DNA of 64,000 nucleotides, taken from NCBI GenBank assembly GCA_002238445.1, contig MPML01000006.1, positions 1 to 64,000 of the forward strand. The letters run 5' to 3'. The DNA is from Caldilineaceae bacterium bin5 (GTDB lineage Bacteria > Chloroflexota > Anaerolineae > Caldilineales > Caldilineaceae). The notes under the pieces are model-generated. The model had not been told where the DNA came from and searched no databases. It was given only the letters and a program-made list of their open reading frames with translations. Shown here piece after piece: positions 26,361-35,305 of this stretch (positions within the stretch are counted from its first letter, which is position 1; every line of letters begins with the position of its first letter). The translations under genes and the position numbers were made by a program.

Positions 26361-27668
26361 ATGGCCCACCTCCGCCAGCAGACTCCCATTGACCCGGACG
26401 GCCCGCGCGCCGCGCTCGAACTCATGGTCCGCCCGTGGGCGCCGGCCGCGGTCAATGAACATGTGCGCCTCGTGCTGGGGGATGTCGAATGTGCCGCGAG
26501 CGACGCGGTCTGGGTGGAGATCAGCTATGGGCTGGCGGGCGCGCCACTGACATATCTGCGGCATATTCTGCAGGTTGACGGCTGGCGCTGCGCTGAACCG
26601 ATCGAACAGCTGCTCAACGGGGCGACACCCTACGCGACCTGGCGCAGCGGTTGCCCGCCGGCGCTGCTGATGGCGCGTACAGGGGACGACGACGCGCAGG
26701 GGAACCCTACTTATCAGGTGACGCTGCAGCTGACGGTCAGCGGGCTGACCGACGGCGGGCCCCGCGACGGCTCCGCCATCACGTTCGCCCTGGACGGGAT
26801 CAGCGGCGAGGAGCTACTGCGCTTCGGCGAGACGTTCGACGAGGAGTTGCGGCAGGCGCTTGAGCACCATTGGTCTCAAGCCGTCCCGGCTAGGGCAGCG
26901 GAGGCGGCGGTTGGCTCCGAGGTGAACAGCTTCAGCGGTCGCGTCAACACAGTGGCCTATGACGCGCTCGGCAGCGACTACAGCCACGACTATTTGGCTG
27001 AACCGTTCTTCCGTGAGGCGTTCGAGGGCTGGATAGGGATGTTACCTGCCAGTGGCCGCGTATTGGAGGTCGGTTGCGGGCACGGCAGGCCGATTGCGGC
27101 CGCGCTGGCAGCCGCGGGACAGCGCGTCACCGGCATCGACCCGTCGGCGCAGATGATCGCCGAGGCCCGGCAGGCTGTGCCAGGGCAGGACTTTCACCAG
27201 ATGGCACTGGTGGAACTGGAGGAGACGGACGCCTTCGACGGGGCCTGCTGCTTCTTTTCGCTGCTGTGCATGGACCCGATCGAGTTGCGGATTGGACTGG
27301 ACCGGCTGCACAGGGCGCTGAAACCCGATGCGGCGCTGCTGATCGTTTCTGGTGTGCCGGATCTGTTTACGCGGACATCGCCGCTGCGCAGCGTACAGGG
27401 GCGGACCACTTGGGAATGGCCATACGATCACGAAGACATGGCCGCCGTTCTGGCCGCGGGCGGGCAGTGGCAGGTGGGGGCGCCGGCGCTGCGTTTTTAC
27501 GATACGGACACGCTCCAACAGATCGAGGCAGACTCGCTGGACCAGTTGGCGGCTGACCCCCGCTATTTGCCCGGCGCGGAGATGGCCGATGCGCTGGAGT
27601 TTGCTACGGGGAAGCGGATTGTCAAAGGCGTCTATGCGCTCGTCGCGCGTAAGGTGTCAGGGGTATAG
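26361..27668 (+). CDS. Class I SAM-dependent methyltransferase with N-terminal extra domain
   Basis: The 435-residue protein has a C-terminal Rossmann-type methyltransferase domain with motif I VLEVGCGHGRP near residues 234-245, the acidic loop TGIDPSAQM near 260 and motif IV-like FDGACCFFSLLCM near 295. The first ~190 residues form a separate domain I do not recognise (RAALELMVRPWAPAAVNEH, GNPTYQVTLQLTV). The gene is nearly coupled to the isomerase ahead of it. The substrate is unknown. Confidence 0.8.
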   Translation: MAHLRQQTPIDPDGPRAALELMVRPWAPAAVNEHVRLVLGDVECAASDAVWVEISYGLAGAPLTYLRHILQVDGWRCAEPIEQLLNGATPYATWRSGCPPALLMARTGDDDAQGNPTYQVTLQLTVSGLTDGGPRDGSAITFALDGISGEELLRFGETFDEELRQALEHHWSQAVPARAAEAAVGSEVNSFSGRVNTVAYDALGSDYSHDYLAEPFFREAFEGWIGMLPASGRVLEVGCGHGRPIAAALAAAGQRVTGIDPSAQMIAEARQAVPGQDFHQMALVELEETDAFDGACCFFSLLCMDPIELRIGLDRLHRALKPDAALLIVSGVPDLFTRTSPLRSVQGRTTWEWPYDHEDMAAVLAAGGQWQVGAPALRFYDTDTLQQIEADSLDQLAADPRYLPGAEMADALEFATGKRIVKGVYALVARKVSGV

Positions 27669-27743
27669 CCCGTTGACATTTCACGCAGGAAATCAAGAGA
27701 GCAATAGGGGCAGAGTCTACAGGGATGCGCGCTGATAGGTCTG

Positions 27744-30700
27744 CTAACGATCCGGAGGGGCCACCACCTGTACGTTCTCACTATTGGTCGTGGTCACAAG
27801 CGGCCCGTAAACCCACCCGAATCGGTCCCCAGTTCTGATCTGCCACCAGTCGCCAAGACCAGGACTTTTGCCGGTGATTTCGTACCGTGCTCCTGGCGCG
27901 GCTGTTCCTATAACGGCGTAATTGGTCCCTGGGCCTTCCCTCACGTTTACTGGAGTGTCTATCGTCACCCAAGGGGTCATAGGAGTCAGTGTAGCTGTAG
28001 GGGGGGCTTGATCTACAGTTAAGACATAGCCGCTTGGCGGGTCCCATCTGCTTACCACGCCTAGGATGTATTCCCCCGTATGTGGCGCCTGGAAGACAAT
28101 CCTTGCGTCCAATCCGAACAGACCGCCCCCGCTGTTCTCATCCCGTAACCACACCTCTAGAGTCTCTCCCTGATAACCCCATACAGTGAGTTGGGTGTCA
28201 GCCAAGATTGACATAGCCAAGATTTCGACCGTCTCATTTCTCGCCAGGTCCAGGTAATAATAGTCAATATCCGTAGGGAAATCGATATTGCCGTGGAGGA
28301 TCTGTCCAACCCGAATCTCCTTACCTCTGTCCGGGTCATCGAACTGAACAAGTCGGTGACTCGCTGCCAAGATTGTCTCTCTCGAAATCTGCCGCGGAAT
28401 CAGGAAGAGCGGTCCATACCTTCGTGTAACAAAGGAAAATGAACTGGTCTCAACTTCTGCCTGAGTGTCGCCATAGGAGTCGACGATCTGGAAACTGACA
28501 TCGTCCCCACCGCTAAACTCGATCTCGATTGCAGTTCCGGGCGGTTCGTTGATGATGTAGACATCTCCATAGTTTTGCGGCGTCAGTCTATAGCGGAGGG
28601 AGCCGCCTTCCATATCGAATTGTCTCTTGCCAAGGCCGGACGGGTCCCTGCCAGCAATGAGTTGACGGACGCGCGGCAGGAGGTCGGCGGACGAGGCGGC
28701 AAGTCCGAACTCCTTGCGGAACGAAAAACCGCTGATGCCTATTACATCGCCCATATCGGATACTAGCGCGCCGCCACTTTGTCCTCCTGTGATCGCAGCA
28801 TCGGTCTGGAAATAAGTGATCCCAACCGTCTCCCACTCTCGCAAGCGCGACAAGATGCCCCGGGTCATTGTCGTTTTCGGATAGGCTTCGACCTCGCCCG
28901 GGTAACCAATCAGGTACACCTCAGAGCCAATCGATATGTTCTCTCCGTCAAGCATGGGCACGGGTTCCACTTGGGTAGGAATTGGGCCAAGAACGGCTAA
29001 GTCCACCAACAGATCCCAGCCTATTACCGGCACATCCCTGTAGTCGGTACCATCCGGAAACGCGACACGAACGGCGTTGAACGGCCAGACCACATGGGCG
29101 TTCGTTACTACGTATCCCCCTTCAACAAGCACACCACTACCTGTGGCGGTGCTTGTATGAATGAAGACTATTGCCGGCGATACCTTTTCGAAAATATGGG
29201 CGGAGGATACCTTCTCTGCGATTGCCGTAGGCGCTGAGGTGGTCGCAGTAGTGGCGAAGCAGAACGGCAACTCAAGTTCCTCAAAGTCATTGCCCTCAAC
29301 GTTTTCCCAATTGGCGGGAACACATCCTTCCAATCGGTTACCAGAGAGGTAAAGATGCTCTAAGGTAGAAAGGTTACCCAATTCTGGCGGGATACCCCCA
29401 CTCAGCTTATTGTCTGCGAGGACTAGCCCTGTCAGTTTTGTGAGGTTACCTAATTCCGAAGGCATGATCCCACTCAACTCGTTGCCCCAGAGGCTCAACC
29501 CTGTCAGTTTTGTGAGGTTGCCCAATTCGGAGGGAATTGCCCCACTCAATTTATTCGATTGGAGGAATAGTTCTTCCAGGTCGGCTAGATTGCCAAGTTC
29601 TGGCGGAATGGTTCCACTCAGTTCGTTTTGCCCAAGATACAACCTTTTCAGATTGGTAAGTTTGTCTAGTTTTGGCGGAATTGGTCCACTTAATCGATTC
29701 TCTGTAAGACTTAGCCATTCCAGGTTGGTCAGGTCGGCCAGTTCTGCCGGAATCACCCCTGTCAATTTATTTGAGAAGAGGCCTAACCCTTCCAGATGGG
29801 TCAAGTTTCCCAACTCAGGCGGGATCGTTCCGTTCAACTCGTTTTTCCCCAGTTGCAGTGTTTCGAGGTTGGCAAGCCGGCCTAGTTCAGGGGGAATTGG
29901 CCCGGTCAGTTCGTTAGTCCAGAGGTCCAGCTCAATCAGGTTGGCAAGAACGCTTATTGCTGACGGAATCGAACCGCTCAGCTGATTCTCTGAAAGATAC
30001 AAGGCTTCCAGAAAGGCAAGGTGGCCTAATTCTGATGGGATCGCACCGCTCAAGTCATTTTCTGAGAGGTCCAGTTCAATAACGCGGTCGTTCTCGTCGG
30101 TGATGACACCATACCAGGTCCCGATTGGCCTGTTGCTCAACCAATTCTGGTTGCTCACCCAGTTGTCGCCGTCAGTGGCTTCATAGAGGGCAATCAACGC
30201 GACTTCGTCTGTGCAAATGGGCAGGCCAACCTCGTCGAGATCATTTTCCTCAACATCCTGCCATGCCTCGGGTACGCAACCGGTTAACCGGTTGTCAGCC
30301 AGAAAAAGCGCGTCTAGGCCAGAGAGCTTGTTTAACTCAGGTGGAATGTTACCAGTCAACCGATTGACATGAAGGCCCAACCCTTTCAGCCTGGCGAGGT
30401 TACCAAGATCTGGTGGAATAGTACCCGTCAACCGATTCCCAGAAAGAACAAGCGATTCCAGTCTGGCGAGCTTACCCAGTTCTGGAGGAACTGTTCCTCC
30501 CAACCGATTCCAAGAGAGCGCAAGGTGTTCCAGGTTGGCGAGTTTACTTAGTTCCGGCGAAATCGGACCACTTAACTGATTCGAGTAGAGATGCAATAGA
30601 GTCAACTTTGAAAGGTTTCCCAGTTCTGGCGGAATCGTCCCGCGCAACTGATTCACTGCGAGGCTTAGCACATCCAGCTTGGTAAGGTTGCCTAGTTCTG

Positions 30701-31871
30701 GAGGAATCGTGCCACTCAACTCATTTTCATAAAGATTCAGTTCAATAACACGGCCACTGTCGTCCGCCGTGACCCCGTACCACTCCCCAATTGGCCTACT
30801 GCTCAGCCAGTTGTCGTTTTCGAGCCAGTTATCACCGTCTGTGGCTTCATAAAGCGTAACCAGTACGTCTCTATCCGAACAGAACTGCAAACCGACATTG
30901 TCCAGATCATTTTCTTCAATATCACGCCAGATTTCGGGCAGGCATCCACCTAATTTGTTGTCTGCAAGGTATAGCTGTGTCAGTCCAGAAAGGTTTTCCA
31001 GATCTGGTGGAACTGTTCCGCTCAATTCATTACCCCAAAGACTCAAGCCCTCTAGGTTGATGAGGTTGCCCAGCTCTGGCGGAATCGCTCCGCTCAATTG
31101 ATTGTCCGAAAGGGCCAGCATCGTTAGATCAGTCAAATTGCCCAATTTTGATGGAATCGTTCCTCTCAACTGATTCCCCCAGAGGAATAATCTTTCAAGA
31201 TTCGTGAGATTGCCTAACTCTGTCGGAATCGTCCCACCCAGTCGATTGTCCGAGAGGTACAACCATCCCAGGTTGGTGAGTTTGCTTAATTCTGATGGAA
31301 TCGAACCGCTCAGCTGATTGCCCGAAAGCATCAGCCATCTCAGATTGTCGAGTTCTGCCAATTCTGTCGGAATCGTCCCTCGCAAATTGTTTTCGAACAA
31401 GGCCAGCAATTCCAAGTTGGATAGGTTACCCAACTCTGACGGAATCCCGCCACTCAACCGATTACTGAACAGGGATAGCGCTGTCAGGTTGGTAAGGTTG
31501 CCCAACTCTGACGGAATCGTGCCACTCAACTGATTCTGTGAAAGGTTTAATTCTTCTAAGTAAGTAAGGCTGCCCAACTCGGATGGAATCGTGCCGTTCA
31601 ACTCATTCTCCGACAGATCCAGTTCAACGACGCGACCGTTTCGGTCCGTTGTGACGCCGTGCCAGGAATCGAGCGATGCATTGGAGAGCCAGTTCCTGTT
31701 GTTCGTCCAGTTGTCGCCGTCGGTATCCTGGTAGAGTGCCTCTAGCGCGTCCCTCTCTGCGTCTTTGGCCGTGGCGATATGGGGCGATGCATGGACTTCA
31801 GGGCCTCTCAGCCCAACGAGCAAGGCACTTGCAACAATTGTGGCAATCAGGACTCTGAATAGTGCCTTCAT
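27744..31871 (-). CDS. Secreted LRR - trypsin-like protease - PPC - SH3 protein
   Basis: This 1375-residue exported protein has a signal peptide at residues 1-29, with AGGAGGG before MKALFRVL. Three blocks of leucine-rich repeats (10, 7 and 11 units of about 24 residues, of the plant type LxxLxLxxNxLSGTIPxELGNL) are each opened by a cap like ALYEATDGDNW..NWLS and closed by a Cys-containing tail. A trypsin/HtrA-like serine protease domain follows at about 890-1090, with TNAHVV (His ~925), DLAVLGP (Asp ~957) and GGQSGGAL (Ser ~1030). Then come a PPC-like beta domain at about 1170-1290 (FPTDIDYYYLDL) and a bacterial SH3 domain at about 1300-1360 (VNVREGPGTNYAVIG). The gene is more AT-rich than its neighbours. 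It probably binds and cleaves an external protein, perhaps of a host. Confidence 0.9.
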   Translation of the reverse strand: MKALFRVLIATIVASALLVGLRGPEVHASPHIATAKDAERDALEALYQDTDGDNWTNNRNWLSNASLDSWHGVTTDRNGRVVELDLSENELNGTIPSELGSLTYLEELNLSQNQLSGTIPSELGNLTNLTALSLFSNRLSGGIPSELGNLSNLELLALFENNLRGTIPTELAELDNLRWLMLSGNQLSGSIPSELSKLTNLGWLYLSDNRLGGTIPTELGNLTNLERLFLWGNQLRGTIPSKLGNLTDLTMLALSDNQLSGAIPPELGNLINLEGLSLWGNELSGTVPPDLENLSGLTQLYLADNKLGGCLPEIWRDIEENDLDNVGLQFCSDRDVLVTLYEATDGDNWLENDNWLSSRPIGEWYGVTADDSGRVIELNLYENELSGTIPPELGNLTKLDVLSLAVNQLRGTIPPELGNLSKLTLLHLYSNQLSGPISPELSKLANLEHLALSWNRLGGTVPPELGKLARLESLVLSGNRLTGTIPPDLGNLARLKGLGLHVNRLTGNIPPELNKLSGLDALFLADNRLTGCVPEAWQDVEENDLDEVGLPICTDEVALIALYEATDGDNWVSNQNWLSNRPIGTWYGVITDENDRVIELDLSENDLSGAIPSELGHLAFLEALYLSENQLSGSIPSAISVLANLIELDLWTNELTGPIPPELGRLANLETLQLGKNELNGTIPPELGNLTHLEGLGLFSNKLTGVIPAELADLTNLEWLSLTENRLSGPIPPKLDKLTNLKRLYLGQNELSGTIPPELGNLADLEELFLQSNKLSGAIPSELGNLTKLTGLSLWGNELSGIMPSELGNLTKLTGLVLADNKLSGGIPPELGNLSTLEHLYLSGNRLEGCVPANWENVEGNDFEELELPFCFATTATTSAPTAIAEKVSSAHIFEKVSPAIVFIHTSTATGSGVLVEGGYVVTNAHVVWPFNAVRVAFPDGTDYRDVPVIGWDLLVDLAVLGPIPTQVEPVPMLDGENISIGSEVYLIGYPGEVEAYPKTTMTRGILSRLREWETVGITYFQTDAAITGGQSGGALVSDMGDVIGISGFSFRKEFGLAASSADLLPRVRQLIAGRDPSGLGKRQFDMEGGSLRYRLTPQNYGDVYIINEPPGTAIEIEFSGGDDVSFQIVDSYGDTQAEVETSSFSFVTRRYGPLFLIPRQISRETILAASHRLVQFDDPDRGKEIRVGQILHGNIDFPTDIDYYYLDLARNETVEILAMSILADTQLTVWGYQGETLEVWLRDENSGGGLFGLDARIVFQAPHTGEYILGVVSRWDPPSGYVLTVDQAPPTATLTPMTPWVTIDTPVNVREGPGTNYAVIGTAAPGARYEITGKSPGLGDWWQIRTGDRFGWVYGPLVTTTNSENVQVVAPPDR

Positions 31872-32259
31872 GACATCCCTCCTGCTTGCTGAATGGACTA
31901 ACAGGTCGAAACACCTGATATTTGTGGAAAGAGGTGATACGAGGAGCACTGCATTTCTTATTGTACAAAACTTTTACGAAACCAAAAAATTTGGACAGAA
32001 AAGACCCGCGTCTCTCAGACGCGGGTCCAAAGTACCGCTATATCCTGGTATCGAAGTCTCTTAGCACGCACCGTTTTGGCGGCTAGAGCTGCTTGATGAG
32101 AATCCGTGCAACCGCGATCATCGAAGGCGCCTTACCACTCGTTTCGCTGTCGAGTTCAACCATATCAAAATCGGCGACGATTTCGCGGTATGAGTGTGAT
32201 TGCGGAATCTGCCTCGGGATAAATGGCTCGAAAACTCTACGCCACGGACAGGAATCCCC
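31872..32259. other. Intergenic stretch with LRR-gene leader and a terminator
   Basis: The left part is the minus-strand leader and likely promoter region of the LRR-protease gene; TACAAT occurs on the minus strand near 31960, but I see no convincing -35. The right part is the 3' region of the zinc dehydrogenase operon with the hairpin terminator at 32003-32027. No gene is seen. Confidence 0.5.
31999..32027 (-). terminator. Intrinsic terminator of the zinc-dehydrogenase operon
   Basis: GACCCGCGTCT and its perfect complement form an 11-base stem with a CTC loop (32003-32027), followed on the minus strand by TTTTCTG. It lies about 230 bases behind the dehydrogenase stop and isolates that operon from the LRR-protease gene, which reads the same way. 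Confidence 0.8.
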
Positions 32260-33318
32260 TCAAGCAACATCCACGCCGAACGAGCCCCTGACCGCGATCT
32301 TATACGCGGTCTTCCCGTCCAACTCATAGCCGCCGTCGAGGGCGTCAAAGCCTTCGGGTAACCGCTCGAGGGGCAGGACATGGCTGATCATCGCGCCGAA
32401 GTCGACGTCACTGTTCTGTAGCACCGCCACCGCGCGCGTGAAGTGATGGTAGCGGCTGCCCCATACGCCTTCCAGCCGTAGATTGGGGCGCAGGAAGTGC
32501 CGGTGCGGGTTTACCTCGATCGTGCCCACGTCCACGAAGTGTCCGACCTCGACGAAGACGCCGTCCTCTTTCACCAACTCCAGCCCTTCGGGGAAGGCGG
32601 GCAGAAAACCCGCGGCCTCGATCACGACGTCGGCGCCGGCGCGGCCAGGGGTCATCCCCAGCGCCATCTCCCGGCGCTCATCGGCGTCGGGCACGGCCAT
32701 GATATCGATTGTCTCGTGCGCGCCCAGTTTGCGGGCGAGCTCCAGGCGGCCGGCCGGTCCGCCGATGACGATCAAGCGGCCGGCGCCGCTGATTTTGGCC
32801 GCGATGAGACACATCATACCGATCGGGCCGGACCCCTGTACGATGACTGTGTCGCCGATCTTTATGTCGCCGCGCAGGGCGCAGTGCACGCCGACCGTAA
32901 ACGGTTCGGCCAGGACGCCCACCTGCGGCGGCGCCTCGAACTTGATCATGCACGAATCCGGGTTGGACAGGTAGATGTAGTCGGCGAAGCCTCCGCTGAA
33001 AGGTTCATCGGCGCTGCGGTAGCCGTAGATCATGCCGCCGTTGCGGGGATGAAAGACGACCCGGTCACCCTCTTTGACCGGGGTGCCGTTGAAGTCGGAG
33101 GTCAGGCCTTTGCCGAGGGCTTCGATGATGCCGACGTTTTCATGCCCCAGCATCGTTGCCGGCTCGATCCCCTTCTGCCAGTTGTGGATATCGGTGCCGC
33201 AGATGCCGCATAGCTCCTGCCGCAGCAGAACTGTGCCCGGCGCGGGGTCCGGCACGGTGTATTCGCCAATGCTGAACTCTTTCCCTTCTGTTGTAACTGC
33301 CAGTCCTACCCTAGTCAT
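32260..33318 (-). CDS. Zinc-dependent MDR dehydrogenase (sorbitol dehydrogenase-like), second copy
   Basis: This 352-residue medium-chain dehydrogenase has catalytic zinc ligands Cys in CGICGTD, His and Glu in GHENVG, and a Rossmann motif GSGPIGMM. The four-cysteine structural zinc lobe is absent. It starts at MTRVGLAVTT after AAGGAGAT. It is closely similar throughout to the next gene upstream (33475-34527), so the pair is a tandem duplication. Relatives oxidise polyols such as sorbitol, threonine or L-iditol. A terminator follows. Confidence 0.9.
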   Translation of the reverse strand: MTRVGLAVTTEGKEFSIGEYTVPDPAPGTVLLRQELCGICGTDIHNWQKGIEPATMLGHENVGIIEALGKGLTSDFNGTPVKEGDRVVFHPRNGGMIYGYRSADEPFSGGFADYIYLSNPDSCMIKFEAPPQVGVLAEPFTVGVHCALRGDIKIGDTVIVQGSGPIGMMCLIAAKISGAGRLIVIGGPAGRLELARKLGAHETIDIMAVPDADERREMALGMTPGRAGADVVIEAAGFLPAFPEGLELVKEDGVFVEVGHFVDVGTIEVNPHRHFLRPNLRLEGVWGSRYHHFTRAVAVLQNSDVDFGAMISHVLPLERLPEGFDALDGGYELDGKTAYKIAVRGSFGVDVA

Positions 33319-33474
33319 CTTTATCTCCTTAAAAGTTCCCTCTGTACTCAGCGCATGGACCCGCGGCGAAGCCAACCACACGCACTCCACGCCCACCGAC
33401 CGCGGTGGGCTCGAGCAACGGATACTGCTGCACAACAACGCGGCCGCGTTCTGTGGATTGGCGTGATAGGGCGC

Positions 33475-34527
33475 TCAGGAGGCTCCAAACGCCCCCCGCA
33501 CCGCGATCTTGAAAGCCGTCTTTCCGTCCAGCATATAGCCGCTGTCGAGCGCGTCAAAGCCCTCCCGCACCCTCTCCAGAGGAAGGATGTGGCTGATCAC
33601 AGGCGCGAAGTCGATGCCGCCGCTCTCCATAATCGCTACCGCGCGCACGAAGTGATGGAAGTTGCTGCCGCGAACGCCTTCCAGCCGCAGATTGGGGCGC
33701 AGAAAATGCCGGTGCGGGTTTACCGTGACCGTGCCGACATCCACGTAGTGGCCGACCTCAACAAAGACACCGTCCTCCTTCACCAGCTCCAGCCCTTCGG
33801 GGAAGGCCGGCAGAAAGCCGGCGGCCTCGATCACCGCATCGGCGCCGGCGCGGCCCGGCGTCATCCCCAGCGCAATCTCCCTGCGCTCCTGCGCGTCGGG
33901 CACGGCCATGATATCGATCGTCTCGTGCGCGCCCAGCTTGCGGGCAAGCTCCAGGCGGCCGGCAGGACCGCCGATGACGATCAGCCGGCCGGCGCCGCTG
34001 ATCCTGGCCGCGATCAGGCACATCATGCCGATCGGGCCCGCGCCCTGCACGATGACCGTGTCGCCGATTTTGACTCCGCCGCGCAACGCGGCATGCACGC
34101 CGATCGTGAACGGCTCGGCGAAAACGCCCACCTGCGGCGGCGCCTCCGACTTGATTATGCACGAATCCGGGTCGGACAGGTAGATGTAGTCGGCGAACCC
34201 GCCGCTGAAGGGCTCTCCCGCGCCGCCGTGACCGGAGGCCATGACGGTGTTGCGGGGATGGAAAACGACACGATCTCCCTCTCTAATCGGGGTGCCGTTA
34301 TAGTCGGTGGTCACGCCTTTGCCGAGGGCCTCGATCACACCGACGTTTTCGTGTCCCAGCATCGTTGCCCGCTCGATCCCCTTCTGCCAGTTGTGAAGGT
34401 CGGTGCCGCAGATGCCGCCCAGCTCTTGCTGCAGCAGCACCGTGCCCGGCGCGGGGTCCGGCACGGTGTATTCGCCGATGCTGAACTCTTTCCCAACGGT
34501 GACAACTGCCTGCCCTGTCCGTGTCAT
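33475..34527 (-). CDS. Zinc-dependent MDR dehydrogenase (sorbitol dehydrogenase-like), first copy
   Basis: This 350-residue paralog of the downstream gene starts at MTRTGQAVVT after AGGAG. It keeps GICGTDLHNW, GHENVG and the NAD motif GAGPIGMM, and also lacks the structural-zinc cysteines. The substitution GGICG for CGICG does not touch the expected zinc ligand. The 156 bases between the two genes contain a hairpin (GCCCACCG-ACCG-CGGTGGGC at 33391-33410) without a T-run, which could temper downstream expression. The two copies may differ in substrate. Confidence 0.9.
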   Translation of the reverse strand: MTRTGQAVVTVGKEFSIGEYTVPDPAPGTVLLQQELGGICGTDLHNWQKGIERATMLGHENVGVIEALGKGVTTDYNGTPIREGDRVVFHPRNTVMASGHGGAGEPFSGGFADYIYLSDPDSCIIKSEAPPQVGVFAEPFTIGVHAALRGGVKIGDTVIVQGAGPIGMMCLIAARISGAGRLIVIGGPAGRLELARKLGAHETIDIMAVPDAQERREIALGMTPGRAGADAVIEAAGFLPAFPEGLELVKEDGVFVEVGHYVDVGTVTVNPHRHFLRPNLRLEGVRGSNFHHFVRAVAIMESGGIDFAPVISHILPLERVREGFDALDSGYMLDGKTAFKIAVRGAFGAS

Positions 34528-34545
34528 CGAGGACTCCTGTGTGCT

Positions 34546-35046
34546 TCACGCGCTCAGAGAGATAATCTGCGGCTGGACCACCCGCGTCAGCTCTTCAACT
34601 GTCAGCTGCAGCATCGTCCTGTCGTCGCCGCCGCCGGCGTAGACGAACCCGGGCTCAAGATCAGCGATCGAGCTGTCGAGCAAGACCTGCTCAGCGGTGC
34701 AGTGGCCGAATGGGGGTACGCCGCCGGCCGGATATCCGAGCAGATGCAGTACGATATCCGGCGGGGCCAGCTTGATGCGCTTTATGCCCACCCCGCGCAG
34801 GTCTGCCAGCGGGCGTTTTTCCACGCGGCGTTCGCCGTGACTGATGACGACGAACGGGGTCGGCGGTGCATCCGGTTCCCCGGGTTTCTGCGCCAGAAAC
34901 AGCAGCGTTTTGAGGATGCGGTCCGGCTCCACGCCAAGGGCTGCGGCGGCAGCCGGCACGGTGGGTGTGTCGCCGATTTCACGCAACAGCTGGGCTTCGA
35001 TCCCGTTTTCTTCAATGAACCGCTGCAGATCGTCTGGTGTGCGCAT
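34546..35046 (-). CDS. YbaK/EbsC-family aminoacyl-tRNA deacylase-like protein
   Basis: This 166-residue protein of the YbaK/ProX superfamily hydrolyses misacylated tRNA in known cases (Cys-tRNA-Pro, Ala-tRNA-Pro). Family features are ALGVEPDRILKTLLF near residue 40, FVVISHGERRVE near 68 and GYPAGGVPPFGH near 112. It starts at MRTPDDLQRF; the longer frame upstream has no site. It lies 18 bases ahead of the dehydrogenase pair and probably shares their transcript. Confidence 0.88.
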   Translation of the reverse strand: MRTPDDLQRFIEENGIEAQLLREIGDTPTVPAAAAALGVEPDRILKTLLFLAQKPGEPDAPPTPFVVISHGERRVEKRPLADLRGVGIKRIKLAPPDIVLHLLGYPAGGVPPFGHCTAEQVLLDSSIADLEPGFVYAGGGDDRTMLQLTVEELTRVVQPQIISLSA

Positions 35047-35305
35047 AGGACTTCCCGTCACTTTTCGGTGCAACTTCTCGTTGGTTGAAATGTACCAGTA
35101 CGCCAGGGGATACGCAAACGAATCATAGCTGAATCGCGCCGCAAGTGGCGCGCAACTTGCCGTTGTGTTAGCATACTCCGCGACGGTCTCAATTGGGGGG
35201 CGCGCGCCCACAGTCTAGTTCTCAGCCTTCTATTCTTTGGTGAACTTCGGCACGCGCAAGAGGTTGCTAAAAGCTGCAAACTGACCACCAAGACTAACCG
35301 ACTCT

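Noticed and set aside
29410..31101. Plus-strand frames opposite the LRR gene
   Set aside because: They exist because LRR periodicity keeps the opposite strand open; they lack starts, sites and family matches.
33391..33410. GCCCACCG hairpin between the two dehydrogenase genes as a terminator
   Set aside because: No T-run on either strand; mentioned only as a possible mRNA structure.
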